From Isoetes taiwanensis (taxonomy: Eukaryota > Streptophyta > Lycopodiopsida > Isoetales > Isoetaceae), in contig JAJEKV010000056.1 in the NCBI GenBank assembly GCA_021234155.1, positions 4,904,356-4,968,355 of the forward strand: a stretch of DNA of 64,000 nt. Direction: 5' to 3'. The notes below the pieces were generated by a model. The model was not told the DNA's origin, did not search any database, and saw nothing but the letters and a program-made list of their open reading frames with translations. Below, piece by piece: positions 38,641 to 51,600 of the stretch; the stretch's first letter is position 1, and each line of letters starts with the position of its first letter. A program made the position numbers and the translations under genes.

Positions 38641-39425
38641 CTGGGGTACATGATGCCGGGTTGCGAGTTGCGTTACTCGGTGAAACTCCCAAGCGATATA
38701 TACTTTTGTTGTTATGGTTTAAAGCTCATTCAAATAAGCTTCCGTGAAGTAATTTACCAATTATTACTTTTGTCTGAAATGTACATAATTGAATAGCTTT
38801 CCTTAATGTGTATCTATATTTGGTAGAAGTATTCTCTGATCATGATTTTGGGATTCGAGGTTAAAGTTAAAATTTTGGATTTTGAATTTATTGGGGTTTC
38901 TTAACTTCAAGTTTGGGTTTTGGGGTTTATGCTTTACATTTCATGAAGCATGATTTATCATCACACACTTGCCGCCGATCATTATTTATTTCACGAATGG
39001 TGAATACCACCATTTCTCCCACAAAATTGACAACATAAGAAATAGTAATAGATCACCAACATGCATCTACATTTGTCACCTTGGATAATGTGTTGTGATT
39101 AGAGTCCTCATGAAACGTGTACTTATTGACGAACTAGCACCCAAACAATGGTTTTAGGATTTGTATGTTTAGATCGCGGTATCCGGTTATCTGCTCGAAT
39201 GGAATTTACATATATTTAAAAGATGGAACAATTACAGCAGTACGACACCACGTTCTATTTCTCTATTAAATAAATATTTGACTTTCCTGAATCTCTCAAA
39301 CCATATATTAACACTTGACACTCCAATACATATAAAGATGGATTACACACTTTACAACCTACAAAGCGTGATACACTAACCATTCCACATGTCACAACTA
39401 ATGCGACATTGCAGCTGCGTTCAGT
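38641..39425. other. No assignable gene
   Basis: Similarity to the 3-kb repeat stops near 38,640. What follows is AT-rich single-copy-looking sequence with no open frame beyond 61 codons. Confidence 0.4.
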
Positions 39426-39429
39426 GGTT

Positions 39430-39495
39430 TTGGTTTTGGCGGTTGCTTAACCATCAATGGATGTGAGGACATCTCTCGATTCTCGAAGAGCACCT
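39430..39495 (-). pseudogene. Small PHT1 phosphate transporter fragment
   Basis: On the minus strand the block agatgtcctcacatccattg, followed by atggtt and ccaaaacc, matches the part of PHT1 copy 1 at 7,470-7,405 that encodes DVLTSIGWLPPAKT. There are a few indels, and a six-base insertion within ttcgaga. About 60 bp are recognisable; neither side continues as transporter. It is a third, tiny trace of the family in the window. Confidence 0.6.
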
Positions 39496-39520
39496 TTTTG
39501 CAAGTGTACCTTTCAAATAT

Positions 39521-40195
39521 TACAAGCACCTTTCAACTGCTTCAAGTCCTTGTTCTCCACTTGACCAGCCGAGGCTTTGCTTGAGAAAATTCTAAGTGAT
39601 AATCATCCTACAAATGCCAAAGCTGACCCTACAAACAAAGGCAACTAGTTGCCCACTTCATTACTACATGCCTACCGAGGCCTCGGACTTCCTTTGCAGA
39701 ACATGGCGACCAGAGCAACATAGCAGCACCCTACGGACAATATATAAAGCGAGACTACCTTAAACAACCTAAAGCTCATGCTAAAACATCTACCAACCCT
39801 ATAACAACCCTATCTACTCTATTGCCTTACTCGTTACTGCGGACATGAAGCAACATCTGTAAGACCTACACTGGCAACAATCATTTAGGCTGAAAGCCAC
39901 TAAATAGAACCTGAGGCCAGAGATTTATCCTACAGCAAATATTGTACTTCATGTTTTGCATAGCATCAAACCTTGCAACTCAAACAAATGCAAGATAGAG
40001 CACCCTAGCCTAGAGTGAGATAAAGAAAGAAACATTCTAGCAACATCACATTTTCAGTTTCATTTTCATTTCAATGCTTTTCGCTAAAGGCATTTTGATG
40101 TGCCTTCGAATATGCAAGCACTTTCAACTTCTTCAAGTCTTTGTTCTCGAGCGGCCAGGGGCAATCGAGAGATTCTAAAGTGACAATCAGCTAAC
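39521..40195. repeat. Pair of related ~75-bp segments
   Basis: Segments at 39,521-39,606 and 40,119-40,193 share caagcacctttcaact, cttcaagtc(c/t)ttgttct, and gattctaa/aattctaa followed by gtgataatca/gtgacaatca. On the minus strand both can be read with ENKDLKxLK. The function is unknown; the first copy adjoins the small PHT1 fragment. Confidence 0.5.
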
Positions 40196-40699
40196 GAGAT
40201 TATTCACAAGAGTTTGGGCATGTTACCATATGAAATATGGTTTGTTGAGTTTTTTGAAACATGAGACACTAGCTATAACTGGATAAATGCCTTCTCTGAG
40301 GGCATTGGGTAGCCCTTGAGCACGAAGTAAAGACTCAAATTCTTTGATAGTCTCTCATTTGGACATAGATTGACATAAATGTAAATTGTTTTCATTTGAA
40401 TGCACTTCACCTTGTAGCAAAGTTCACGCTTTTGAAATAAAAATGAAATATGGACTTTCTTTGGGTTCCTTACCCCATTACCAATGCTTGATGCTTTTCA
40501 TATGGCATTTCGGCTTCCTTAGGTCATTCGGCCAGCGAAATCCAAGCTGCTGCCAGATTACCGCGTGCGGGCGCTGCAAAGAAACGCCTTTGCCACGGCC
40601 AGTCCTCCGGAGTTCAGGCGCCGCCGACTCAAGCAAAAGGCATGGACGCGATTAACAGAGGTGCGGGAGGAAGCGGTCGGGTAAGCAATGATCTGTTGT

Positions 40700-43600
40700 G
40701 CAATGCTGACAATCGAATGGTGGGATAGCATATTAATTTAGCCTTGGCACCTTATGAATTCACACGGAAATTACCTGAAGCCCTAACAAAGGAACCTACC
40801 TATGTGTTTAGATAGATAGATTAGATGTTATGCATGTTTGAGTTCTATGGTGATGATGTTCTATATATTCTATACACTCTGTGTGTGGGAAGGGTAGAGA
40901 CCCTGAAAACTTGATTAGTTGATGTATCTAGATAGCCTCATTAATTGCCAATTAAGCTACGGTGTGCAAAAAAGCCTACTAGGGATCCTAGCGGGCTGAG
41001 CTAATAGCTTGCCCTTTGCGTGTGGGCAAGGCATGGGCTGGGCTTACCTGCCTCTAGGGTGTCGGTCGGTTATAGCGTCGGAAGGATATTTTTGTGTCTT
41101 TTGAGAATTGAAAATAGTGTTCTGTAGTTAATAGCAACACTTATGGATTGCAGTTATTTCCTGCTTTGCTAATTAGGCCTTTAATAAAGTTCTATGGATG
41201 ATGCTATATATCATTCTAACCAATCTAATGCTATAGCCCGTTACAAGCGCATGTGCTTATGCATTGTTATGAGTCATAAGTGTTACTTATTGGGTTCAGG
41301 CATCATGTACTCCTAACTCTGGTGTGTGCTATGTGACTCTAGAATGACTATATCATTTTAACAAATCTAGCTATAAGCGCGCGTTATAACTGATGCATGA
41401 GCTAATGCATTATGAGTCAGCGGTGCTAGCATTAGGTTGAGCATGCATGTCATCTAACCCTAGTCTGACCTTACCATTGGTACTATATGATATTATTACT
41501 AATTTTGACACTAATAAACACTTATCGATGGTTTCTAATTAGAGCTACCAGCGACTATGTTTGATGCTATTATTGACTCTAAATCTAACCCTATGTCATT
41601 ACATTTTCTAGTCCTAACTGCTTACCATTGATGCTACATGTGACTCATATTGATCTTTAATTCTGACTCGTCGACACTGTCGTCAAATCCCTAATTCGAC
41701 TCTACCAGTGACTCTATGTTTTGATGCTTTTTGTTTGATTCTATGTCAACCTATGTTGACTCTTATGATAGTACTACTCACATCAACATGATTCCAGCTC
41801 TTGTATCTCCGGAGTTGATTATCATACTCTATGTCCAATTCTTGCATCAGCTCTGTAGAGGATGCAATCTAACTAGTCATGCGCGTGCCATTTATTTTAA
41901 GCATTTATAAATGATCCCATATGCAAAGATACCAGAGCACTTGCCATCTGTCAAGAATCATTTTATGATTGCTCTCTCTAAATTTTGTTCAAGAAAGTCT
42001 TCATTTCATACCATCCCATGTGAAAGCTAGAACAAGATTAACTGAGCTACAAATATACCATAAAGTGTGCATTTGTATTTGTCTCACTATGATTCAAAAG
42101 TTCTTAAATGCATAATATCAAATCGGACATGCCAAGCCTCACCTCTTCATTTGTGGCTAGAGCTTTATGCGGAGATGCGGATAAAGGCTCTAATTTTAGG
42201 TCGGACCACCACTTTCAAAAACTTGAGGATTCCTAGCAGCCCTTTTGGTGTCAATATTCATTGGCATGAATCGAGATCGATTGATCCTTGTTAAAATAAC
42301 TATAGGCTTTGCTAACTGTATAACCAGAAGCCATTTATGGCAAAATCCGAAATTGTACGATTGCCTGACCAATTTCGAGAGATGCTATTAAAAGGTGCTT
42401 TCACGAGTCATGCTAAGATCTTTGAGGCCCAGAATCATGATAATTGAAGTCACTCTGAAGATCCACAGTATAAATAATTTCCCTTTTAGACCATTGACGC
42501 AAATTTTGATTTATCGTCTGGTACAGCTCTATATTGACTCATTCAGCAAATTCGGCTAATATTAGCGCCAAATTTTGATTCTATCACGGTGCAGAGTCGA
42601 CTCTATTAGTGCACATTTTGGCTCTGGTCGATGCATATTCGACTTTAGTCGATGATCTTGTCGTAGTCTTGCGGCGTTTATGACGAGCGTGAAATTCGAT
42701 TTAGCGTCGATCATAGTGTTAGTTTAGCGGTTCTCTTTTATTTTTCATGTCTTGTCTAAGATTATAACTAGGTCTGATGCTAAAAGCCGACTCCTAATAA
42801 CCCATTTCTCTTGTGGTGTGGGTGATGTGTAGCCTTCAATGAGGGTTCAAGTCGTAGATGGGCGGTGGCCCACTCTGGCTTTGTGATGGGCATGCACATA
42901 CCTCACGGAGATGACCCCTCCTGCCTCATCGGGGCCCAGGAAGATGAAACCCGATGGCCCCTTGACTATGCACTGGCGGGGCCTACAGTCAGATCCCAAG
43001 AATCTTCAGCGGAGGGCGAATGGAGGACTATCCAACGACCCATGTTCCTATCGGTAATCCATTGCATGAATTTTATGCGATGACTTGGAGATCAAGCCAT
43101 CGGGTCCATACCCCTTGGTGAGCTTTGAGTAGGATCTCCCCTATGATAACACGTTGTTGATATCCTTTAACATGTATACTATAGTGAGCCACCCTTTGAG
43201 GCTGTTGTTGTGTATCACGTGTTCATGTTTATTACGTATTGTAGCTAGAGGCGGTCCAGGAGGCGGAAAGGATGAATGGCGCGTCCATTTTCTTTCCTCG
43301 TTGATTCCACGGCAGGGATGATGGAGTGCTGAGTGGGCGACCCTGTTAGAAGCGGCTAAGCTTTAATCCATGAGGCATGGCCCTGTGTGCCATGGGCGGT
43401 GATATCCTACTCATTAGAGGACTCATCCAGGGTTGGCGATATCCTCACGTTGAGTTATCTTGTGAATCTCTTTTTGTCCCTTTTTGCCTACATTTCAAGA
43501 CTTGGTAAGCGAGGCCCAGGAGATCACTGCTACACCCTTTGTTGCATGGCTCCCCATATTTCATGAATATTTATGTGCCTTTGTACAGGACTCATATTGA

Positions 43601-45700
43601 AGATCAAAGTAAACCAAGGTATAGCCCTTGCCTCCAACTAGGCACGAGGACCTCGAGATGAAACAAATTGTGTGGAAAAATGGTTTTTGAATGAGTGATG
43701 CCTTTGAAATTAAATTAGTGACTTTTAAGGATCCAACTCTGTCAAGCGAGGAGAATACACGGGGTGTAGTTAAAGCTACTTTCTGCTAAATCTTGCCGTG
43801 GGGTTTCGTGAAAGCTCTAATCAAAGATCCTTCCACTTGCCATCACTATCATAGCAAACCCTAGGCAAATAATTGACAAATCCACTTACACAAGATGTAG
43901 TTGTGGTAGCCCATATTTTCTATATCACGGCTTCAGAATTAGAGATTGATTGACACATCTACAATACATAAGTCACAAGTCATCTGTGCAGCACATGTGC
44001 TTCATAATATCTAGAGTTCATGAGAGCTACCTCTACATGTTTTGATATCGTTAGTATAAACACCTTGCTATTTTTAATGTGAGCACATGTCCAGCGCTGT
44101 CAGAAGGCGTTGATATATATGGATATAATAGACCACAATTCTTGGTATTTTACAGCACAAATGGATTGTATACATCTGTGGGATCTATACTATCCCTGTT
44201 TGGAAAGAGCAATTTATTAGGAGCAGCGTGGCGCTTTTCATACTTGTGATTAAGCTCGATCGACTTGTAGGTTTATGTCTTATCTTCTTGATGTGTGTAT
44301 TCTTAGCCATTTAAGGGCTCAAATCGGGTATCTTGAGACATGCTTAAGTTGCAGCAGTGAAATATACTTTTGGGTTGCGATTGGACACGGTGTGTATGCA
44401 AATGTCTTATGATAATGATCTCCATGATGAGAAAGATGGCAAAGGTGAGCTTAACTTTATCGATTAGAAGGGTAAATTAGAAATAAAACAAGGACTAAAC
44501 ATATGAAGAATCAATTGAAAGAGGTGCGACCAAACTACACCAACGGACTTAGATACTAGAATCCTTGTTGTAGAAGTTCAATTTTATGACAATTCATTGA
44601 CCAATTTAAGCTTGCTTCTTTAATTCCACGCCCAACATCAAACTCTTTAATCCCAAGCACGCCATTTGGAGTTTCTTCTACTTCTAATGTAATTTACACA
44701 TAGAAGAGAGATCAACCTAAACTAAGAACCCGATTTTTAGCCGGCGATGTAGGCGAAAGTATTTTGTCTAACTATCATGCAAAACTTGTTTAGCAAATGA
44801 AGATAATTTTTGCTAGTAGGATGCAAGGGTGCAAAAGAAAAGCTTACATCTCTACTAATGATGCCCAAATGAGTTTTGATTAAAATCTGCCTTTTCACAC
44901 TAGAAAATGATCATCAACAACCTTATATAAATACATTGAAATCAAGACGCCGCCTGATTGAGGGTGAAATTGGATGCTAGAGATAATTTCCAACTTGCGT
45001 TTTCTTTGGATCTACTTGTCCAAAATAGGATACATAAATTTGGATGCAAGTTGAATAGTTGAGGAGAAGTCTTAGGTTAGGCTAAAAGAACACTAGTTTT
45101 CTTAGCCGCAAATTCAGCATGTCATACAAAGTCCTTTATCATATGATATGTACACATCTAGGTTTTTGTATTCTTGACTTTTGGGCTTTGCCAACCATGG
45201 ATACTTATCTATTGGGGTTTCAAAGTCAATGGAATCATTGATGAATGATATAAGTAGAGAATCATATACTCATGGTATATGAAGATTTTATTCATCTCCA
45301 TGGTATGCAATTATGGAGAATCTTAACTTCGACGGATTTGAAATTACATGTGCCAGTGCCAATACAGCCTTGGTTGGGAAATTTTTGCATATAATTGGCA
45401 GTGTTCCTACTAGATTTAGGCTAGCCTACCAGTTATGAACTCCCTCCACATTTTTACCGGAGGTACCAAGGAAAAACGCCTATTTTTTGGCAGGAAATTT
45501 TTATAGTTGTTTTAAACTGTACTGCCAAATTTTATTTCACACACAGTAGCTTACAAAGCTTCGGAGGAAATTCTAAACTAAGCAATGCAGCTATGAAGGA
45601 CAAGTGAGCTGGATTGCTCCAGATTAAAGTGTAATGTCAATGGTGAGTGCAATGAAGGCTGGCCATTTGGCTTATGTATGATGAGATGGATCTGGTATCT
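40700..45700. other. Long intergenic stretch; degenerate GACTCTA-type motif cluster
   Basis: No gene was recognised. Between about 41,470 and 41,790, and again at 42,520-42,650, short words such as tgactctatg, attgactct, tcgactcta and gttgactct recur at irregular spacing, often next to gatgct. At 42,860-43,080 there is a GC-richer 72-codon frame without family resemblance. Confidence 0.35.
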
Positions 45701-45715
45701 TCCTAGATTGTACCA

Positions 45716-45814
45716 GCATATGCCACGAGTTCCAAAAAAATGTCTCTGAGTATACGTATAGAGCGGAAGAATGCGTATATACAAACGTAAGCAAAGGATA
45801 TGTGAAGGATATGC
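45716..45814 (+). promoter_or_regulatory. Three P1BS-type motifs upstream of PHT1 copy 2
   Basis: P1BS (GNATATNC) is the palindromic site bound by PHR1-type MYB factors that switch on phosphate-starvation genes. Exact matches are gcatatgc (45,716-45,723), gtatatac (45,775-45,782) and ggatatgc (45,807-45,814). Three in about 100 bp is far above chance for a motif with six fixed bases, and they lie where a PHT1 promoter should have them, 50-150 bp before the TATA box. That they still act is inference. Confidence 0.6.
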
Positions 45815-45861
45815 GAGATTCCGAAATTGTCAACACCGTGTTCAAGGGGTTAGACTAATCC

Positions 45862-45868
45862 TATAAAT
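45862..45868 (+). promoter_or_regulatory. TATA box for PHT1 copy 2
   Basis: tataaat, about 50 bp downstream of the last P1BS motif and about 110 bp before the expected start codon region. The position fits a short 5' leader. Confidence 0.45.
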
Positions 45869-45973
45869 GTTCGCCTTTGATTTTTGAACCAAACAAAGGC
45901 TTACAAAATTGTTAGCCTTTGGCTCAAGGATCGGAGCGATGTCGGCGGTATAATATGCGAGCCCTGCGGATGT

Positions 45974-47613
45974 GAGATCGAAAGGAGGAGGCCTTCGGGT
46001 GTGGCAGCCTTGGATCGGGCTAAAACCCAGCTCTACTGTTTCAATGCCATAATTATAGCCGGAATGGGCTTTCACAGATGCATACGATCTATTTTGCATC
46101 GTTTGTAATAGATTGTTGGGTCAGTTGTATTATGATGCGGCCACAGGGAAAGCCTGGATCTCTGCCTCCAAATGTATCAGCGGCTGTGAATGGAGTGGTC
46201 TGTGCGGCACTCTGGCAGGGCAGCTCTTCTTCGGATGGCTGGGCGACAAATTGGGCAGAAAAAGGTTTACGGAATCACCCTCATGCTCATGGTCGTCATG
46301 TCGATTGCATCTGGCTTATCCTTCGGCCATACTGCTAAATCCGTCATGACTACGCTCTGTTTCTTCAGATTTCTGGCGGATTTAGATCGGGGAGATTATC
46401 CCCTTTCTGCTGTTATCATGTCAGAATATTCTAACACCAAAACCAGGGCTCTTTTGTCGCTGCTGTTTTGCCATGCAGGGGAGTGGAGATTCTAGTCGCT
46501 GCAACCATCTCGATTATTGTTTCACGGCTTTTAAGAACGAATTTCCAAGACCAACTTTTGCCGAAAATGCAGTTCTGTCCACTGCTCCACAGGCTGATGA
46601 TTTTGCGTGGAGAATTATTTTTCATGGTTGGGGCAATTCCACGGCAGCTCTGACGTTCTACTGGCGAATGAGGATGCCTGAAACAGCCAGATACACTGCT
46701 CTCGTTGAGGCAACATACGAAGCCACTACGAACATGGCCAGGGTCATGACCGTAGAGCTGCAGCCAGAAACCCCTGATAAAGAGGCTGAAAGAGAACAAT
46801 ATGGGTTATTTAGCTGGGAGTTTGCAAGGAGACATGGAATTCAGCTCATAGGCACTGCAACAACTTGGTTCTTTCTGGATATTGCATTTTACAGTCAAAA
46901 TTTGTTCCAGAAAGATGTAGCACGACTGCTGTAGGCTGGCTTCCACCTGCAAAACCATGAGTGCTTTAACGGAATTGTATAGAGTAGCTAGAGCTCAGGC
47001 TTGATTGCCCTCTGTGCACAGTTCAGGTTATTTTTCGTTCACAATTTGCATTTGGTAGACAGGGTGGAAGAAAACCCATCCCGGCTGCTCCGGATTTTTT
47101 CTTCATGACTGCCTTCATGCTGGCAATTTCTATTCCATATTACTCTCTCAGAGGTACTAAATGCAGCAGCAAAGGTTGGTGCGGCGGGCATCATACAACA
47201 TTTCTCGTATTATATGCCTTCACTTTCTTCTTCGCTAATTTTGGGCCCAATGCTACCACTTTCATCATTCGGCAAGAACTCTTCCCTGCCAGGCTCAGAT
47301 CCACATGCCATGGTATTTCTGCAGCTTCCGGCAAGGCTGGTGCCATGGTTGGAGCCTTTAGTTTCTGTATGCTGCCCAAAGCAGCCATAAAGCTGATACC
47401 GATCAGGTTATCCGACTGGAATTGGTTGCAGAAATCTCTGTTCTTGCCGCTACAAATGCTATTGGGTTCTTGTTCACTCTTCCTCTTCCAGAGACCAACG
47501 GAAGGTCTTTAGAAGATCTTTCCGGCGAGGACGAATTTCAGCAGACACGCAAGGAGCCTGAGCAGTTGACGACATATAGAAACCAAAACTCAAAGGACAC
47601 TTCAAATAAATAA
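45974..47613 (+). pseudogene. PHT1-family phosphate transporter, copy 2 (frameshifted, no start codon)
   Basis: The plus strand covers nearly the whole protein. In order it reads VAALDRAKTQLY and IIIAGMGF (46,000-46,070), [20 protein letters not shown] (46,200-46,260), [19 protein letters not shown] (46,390-46,446), FAWRIIF (about 46,600), TAALTFYWRMRMPETARYTA (46,640-46,700) and FARRHGIQL. Then come FFLDIAFYSQNLFQKDV (46,870-46,920), GRKPI, a C-terminal block with [20 protein letters not shown] (47,240-47,300), and [14 protein letters not shown] before the stop at 47,613. The three acidic positions important in this family (TDAYD after one shift, GDYPLS, LDIAFYS) are present. The usual start is replaced: the region near 45,974 aligns with an expected ATG-GCG-AAA but has no ATG. 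At least six frame changes occur, several in short homopolymers (for example the extra T near 46,068). No intron interrupts IIIAGMGF, unlike copy 1. Confidence 0.9.
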
Positions 47614-48150
47614 TGGAGTCCATTCCAAGCTTTTTCATTTCATTGTCTTCTTCTTCGGCTACCTAACATATTCTCAAAGTCCAACGGGCTAGATTACACC
47701 TTCTCAACCTGTCTAATATTGTGATTTGAATTATGGTTCCCTGTGATTAGTGGCGTTAATATGCGCTTCACTGAGAGTGTATGTATCCTAGTGCATTCTT
47801 TATTCACAAATAAACTGACAAATGACAACCCTAATAAGATTCTTTGCATTGTGTTGAAGCTTCTTGCCTCCTTACCATACACTATTGGAATGATGTAGAA
47901 AGAATAGCCACTTGGTTGAGATTCGACCATATTATATCATAAAGGTGTAATTTTTTCAATTGTGATATTATCGTTCCATATATAAAGCAGTATCATTTCC
48001 TTCTTAAGAAATAGGAGGTATTTTTTTTCTGGGCTGAGAGCAACCTAAGCGCTTGACACGTACATTTTCTCTCCTTTTCTAAAACCTTAAACGACAAAAT
48101 GTGGATGGTCGACACGATTCACGTCAATCAGGAATCTCACGGTAACTAGA
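47614..48150. other. 3' flank of PHT1 copy 2
   Basis: No poly(A) tract or target duplication is visible after the stop, so there is no direct sign of retroposition. No gene was recognised. Confidence 0.4.
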
Positions 48151-48159
48151 AGAATAATC

Positions 48160-48790
48160 GTGTGCTCGCAAAGCTCCGATGAAGAATGCCAACAGAATTC
48201 ATCAGGCTTTTGTTACTTCGAGTGGGAGGCAGAGGTGGAGGCCACGAAACGTCTTGACAAACTAGCCCGTAGATTTATTGAGCGAGGATCACGAGGAATC
48301 GACCTCTTGCGAGATATTGAAGGATCACGGGGATCGGCCTGCTGCGGGGATGTAAGTTGAAGTAGTAAAAGGCGACAATGCGACATCCTTAGCCCCAAAA
48401 CTTTTGGCCTTGCAAGAATCGAGGGGATGCAAAGAGAGCTGAACAAATGATGTTCTTGTGAGGGCAGCATTTATGGCGAGATATGGAGATCTCCTACGAG
48501 AACAAGAGAATAAAATTTTTAGGTATGGCAAAAGAATGTGTCTTTTGGTGCCTCGGATTTTATACCAAAGAAGATTTGGGTCTTTTATTTTCTTAAGGAG
48601 GTCTGGCTTGCAAAGGCGGTAGGGCTTCGTTTTGGAGAGAGGTCACAAGCTCGTGATTTCCTTACACAAATGTGGCCGGAAATGGATGATGTGATTTTAA
48701 AATCCTTCAAGGATCAATCCATTCTTCTGACTACCTTTATTCCTTGGATGCTTGAGAAGGCTTTGGGTTTAAAAAGCTAAAATTAGGAAG
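48160..48790 (+). CDS. Unassigned coding-like stretch
   Basis: Two plus-strand frames, 48,160-48,360 (66 codons, with EWEAEVEATKRLDKLARRFI) and 48,538-48,780 (80 codons, with SQARDFLTQMWPEMDDVILK), have a soluble, helical, protein-like composition. They could be exons or a frameshifted single gene. I recognise no family and see no clear splice sites joining them. It may equally be a transposon protein relic. Confidence 0.25.
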
Positions 48791-48799
48791 TGTTAGGAA

Positions 48800-51400
48800 A
48801 ACTTAGTTGAGTGATTCAAGGCGTGAAAGAAGACCATGGGGCGGTCCGGGCGATTGTAATATGCCATATCTTCAAGAAGTTTAGTGCGGTAGAAATGATG
48901 GATATGAGTAAGTATCGAGCTTGGATAATATGGGCATAATCGACCTTAGATAGAATTAAACTCTAGGCTTCATCAAAACTCTTGACAAAGAGCGCATTTG
49001 AGAATAGCGAGGAAGGTATATGCCTATATTATTTTGTCGGAGACATCTTGCCCTTGCCCTGAAATTAAACTCTTGTGAGCAGAAGTGAGCTCTAATTTGT
49101 GTGTCTGAGACCCTTTGCCTTTTAGCTTACCATGTCCCTTTCTTTCTGCTTAGGTTCTAGTAGCCTTAACATTTTGTGTCAAATTTTTAAAACTTTCTTG
49201 CCATATGGAAGCTCACTTTCATGTTTTCGAGATGTATCATGCCTGTTTGTCTTCTTAGACGGCGTTATGTGATGGACAAGTGATGAGTTTTATTTGCTTT
49301 CTACATCGGTAGGCCGATCTTTTGATAGTTTATTCTTGGGAAGTGGCAGGTCATGTAGAAGAAGACATGTTTCATTGGCAAAGCTACCATTATGGGACCT
49401 TACGATTAGTCCATATCTTGGAGAGATTTTGTGACTATTCACAGAAATAAATTTGTAACAAAGAAGCATCATAACCATATATTCTTGACAATCTAAAGGT
49501 GGCATCATAATAGGTGATCTATGGAATGGTTGTAATTATTGCTAATTTATCGAAAAGTTTATTTAGCAGTTACTTTTAGGACCAAAGTTTTCCACCCAAC
49601 ATCAACGGTAATGGGGTATTTGTCACGGATATTCTCAAGAATCGCGGAGTCACGCATTGACCATCTCAAAGCGTTAGAACATTGCAAAATTTATTTAATT
49701 ACTTTCCTTCATCTCTTTCTACCTTTTGTTTTATATGATGAAAACGATCAATCTAAAATTAACGTCATTTGACCTCGAGGTTCTTTTATCCCGATATGCT
49801 CACTTCTTCTTGATCCCAATCGATGACCTACTGGTTCACGAGGTGTTAAGCTCATAAGTATGTACAAAGCCCAGCGAGGCCCAAGTATGAAAGTCTTGCA
49901 AAATTGGTCACAAAAGTATGCCATGGGTTGATGCTTGTGTACCGCGGAGACCTTCAAATAATGCGAGGAAATGGCTTTGGATAAAATATTAGCCATGAAC
50001 ATCTTGTTGCATTAATAATGCAGCCATGTGATTATAAATATATAGAAGTGTTTTTCATTTTTCTGAGGATATATAGGATCATTTCACGAGGCGTCCTATT
50101 TTTCATTTGTCCCTAGTTAATGTTAAGTTTGCAAATTGATGATGATGATGTATGATGATCAATGAATCAATAACTTTTGCATTGAAGAGAGATTTTCGAG
50201 GAAAAATTGAAGTTACGGACCAAATGACTAGAATCAGCATAAATTGAAAGAAAGAGCAACTGGATTTATCTTGCTTGATGAGTCCGGTATCTCTTTATAT
50301 AACTTCCAAACAATATAGAGCGACTTCTTGTTAAGCATTAGAATAGTTTGTAAGTCGTATCTTACAAGGATTACATTTGTCCCTACATCTTTTGTCAATG
50401 AAGGAACATGAAAGATCCTTCCTCACATTACACTAAAGATCGATTGGATTTAGGATCACGTGTAATAGTTGCATGTGCTAAAATGTAAGTGGATGCAAAT
50501 TTGGGAAGGCAATTGTTATTGATCAATGTCAATGTGGTGCTATATTATGTCATATTTTGGGTCTTTTTAGCATTTGATATATAAAATGCGTGAAGAGACT
50601 TATAAGTGCAAGCATGTGCGAAGTACAATATTAAAGCGGTATGTTAAAGATAAAAATATACATGCGATGATATATAGAGAGGCGGAGAATATACGTACAT
50701 CTCTAACATGAATTGACCTAGGCGTATGACTCCACACATGCATGAATGCCATTTAAAATATTTCCAAGCGAAATGGTTACTATCATAACAAACATTAGAA
50801 CATTGTAATATCTTTAAGAAGTCCAAAGAATGTTGAAGCGGATAACTCAACATCTGCGGTGGCGGCATGGCAAAACACATTGAAATTTGCTGGAAAAATT
50901 GTTAAGATAGGGCGGGGCAGTCCATTATGGCATGATTTGAGGGGGCCATGTGCCAAACTTCATATATGAGAAAGCACATCGGTGCCTTTTGTGCACATCT
51001 AAGCTAGGGTGCTTGATGTGGTGGATATGATGTCACATTATTATAGTGCATTATCAACTGCATTCGGATGCATTGTTGCATTAGTTTAACTAAGATAGTG
51101 AGTGCATTATCATGCATCATTGCCCATGTTTGAGACATATGATATATGCACAATGTCATATTCTACATGCCAACAAAAATGAAGCCGACTTCCATACTCT
51201 GAGATAGCACCTTGAGGGAGCTTGCATTGTGTGATTTTATAAGCGAGTTGCTGATTGTTTTGCTGGCTCTAATGTTGATATATTGGTCTATTTTGGCGGA
51301 TAGCGGGGATCTTCCTTGTGAGAAGCATTTCAAATATGTTTTTTATCGGTGTAATTTATCTACTTCGAACTGTCGATGTCGGTTATCAAGATAGCGGCAA
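48800..51400. other. No assignable gene
   Basis: AT-rich sequence with many short direct words (for example tgatgatgatg near 50,140). No family was recognised in frames up to 84 codons. Confidence 0.35.
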
Positions 51401-51469
51401 CATGTATGAAGACCCAGGGGAACAACATGTGAAGACTTTAGATAGCAGGTTCTAAGATATGATCTTCCG

Positions 51470-51600
51470 CGTCCGAACATAAGTCTCTTTAGTGCAATGC
51501 AAGAACATGGTGTCAAGCCAAATCATCTCAGCAGCTTTGATGTGCTCCAAAATTGCATATTACGAGAAAGTTCTTGTGAAATTGTCTTATGGAATAGTTA
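51470..51600 (+). pseudogene. Possible PPR fragment
   Basis: The plus strand reads LFSAMQEHGVKPNHLSSFDV followed by LQNC, close to the second helix and inter-repeat of a plant PPR motif (M...GVKPN...F..VL..C). Only about one repeat is visible, with stops on both sides. It lies about 4 kb upstream of the clear PPR pair. Confidence 0.4.
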
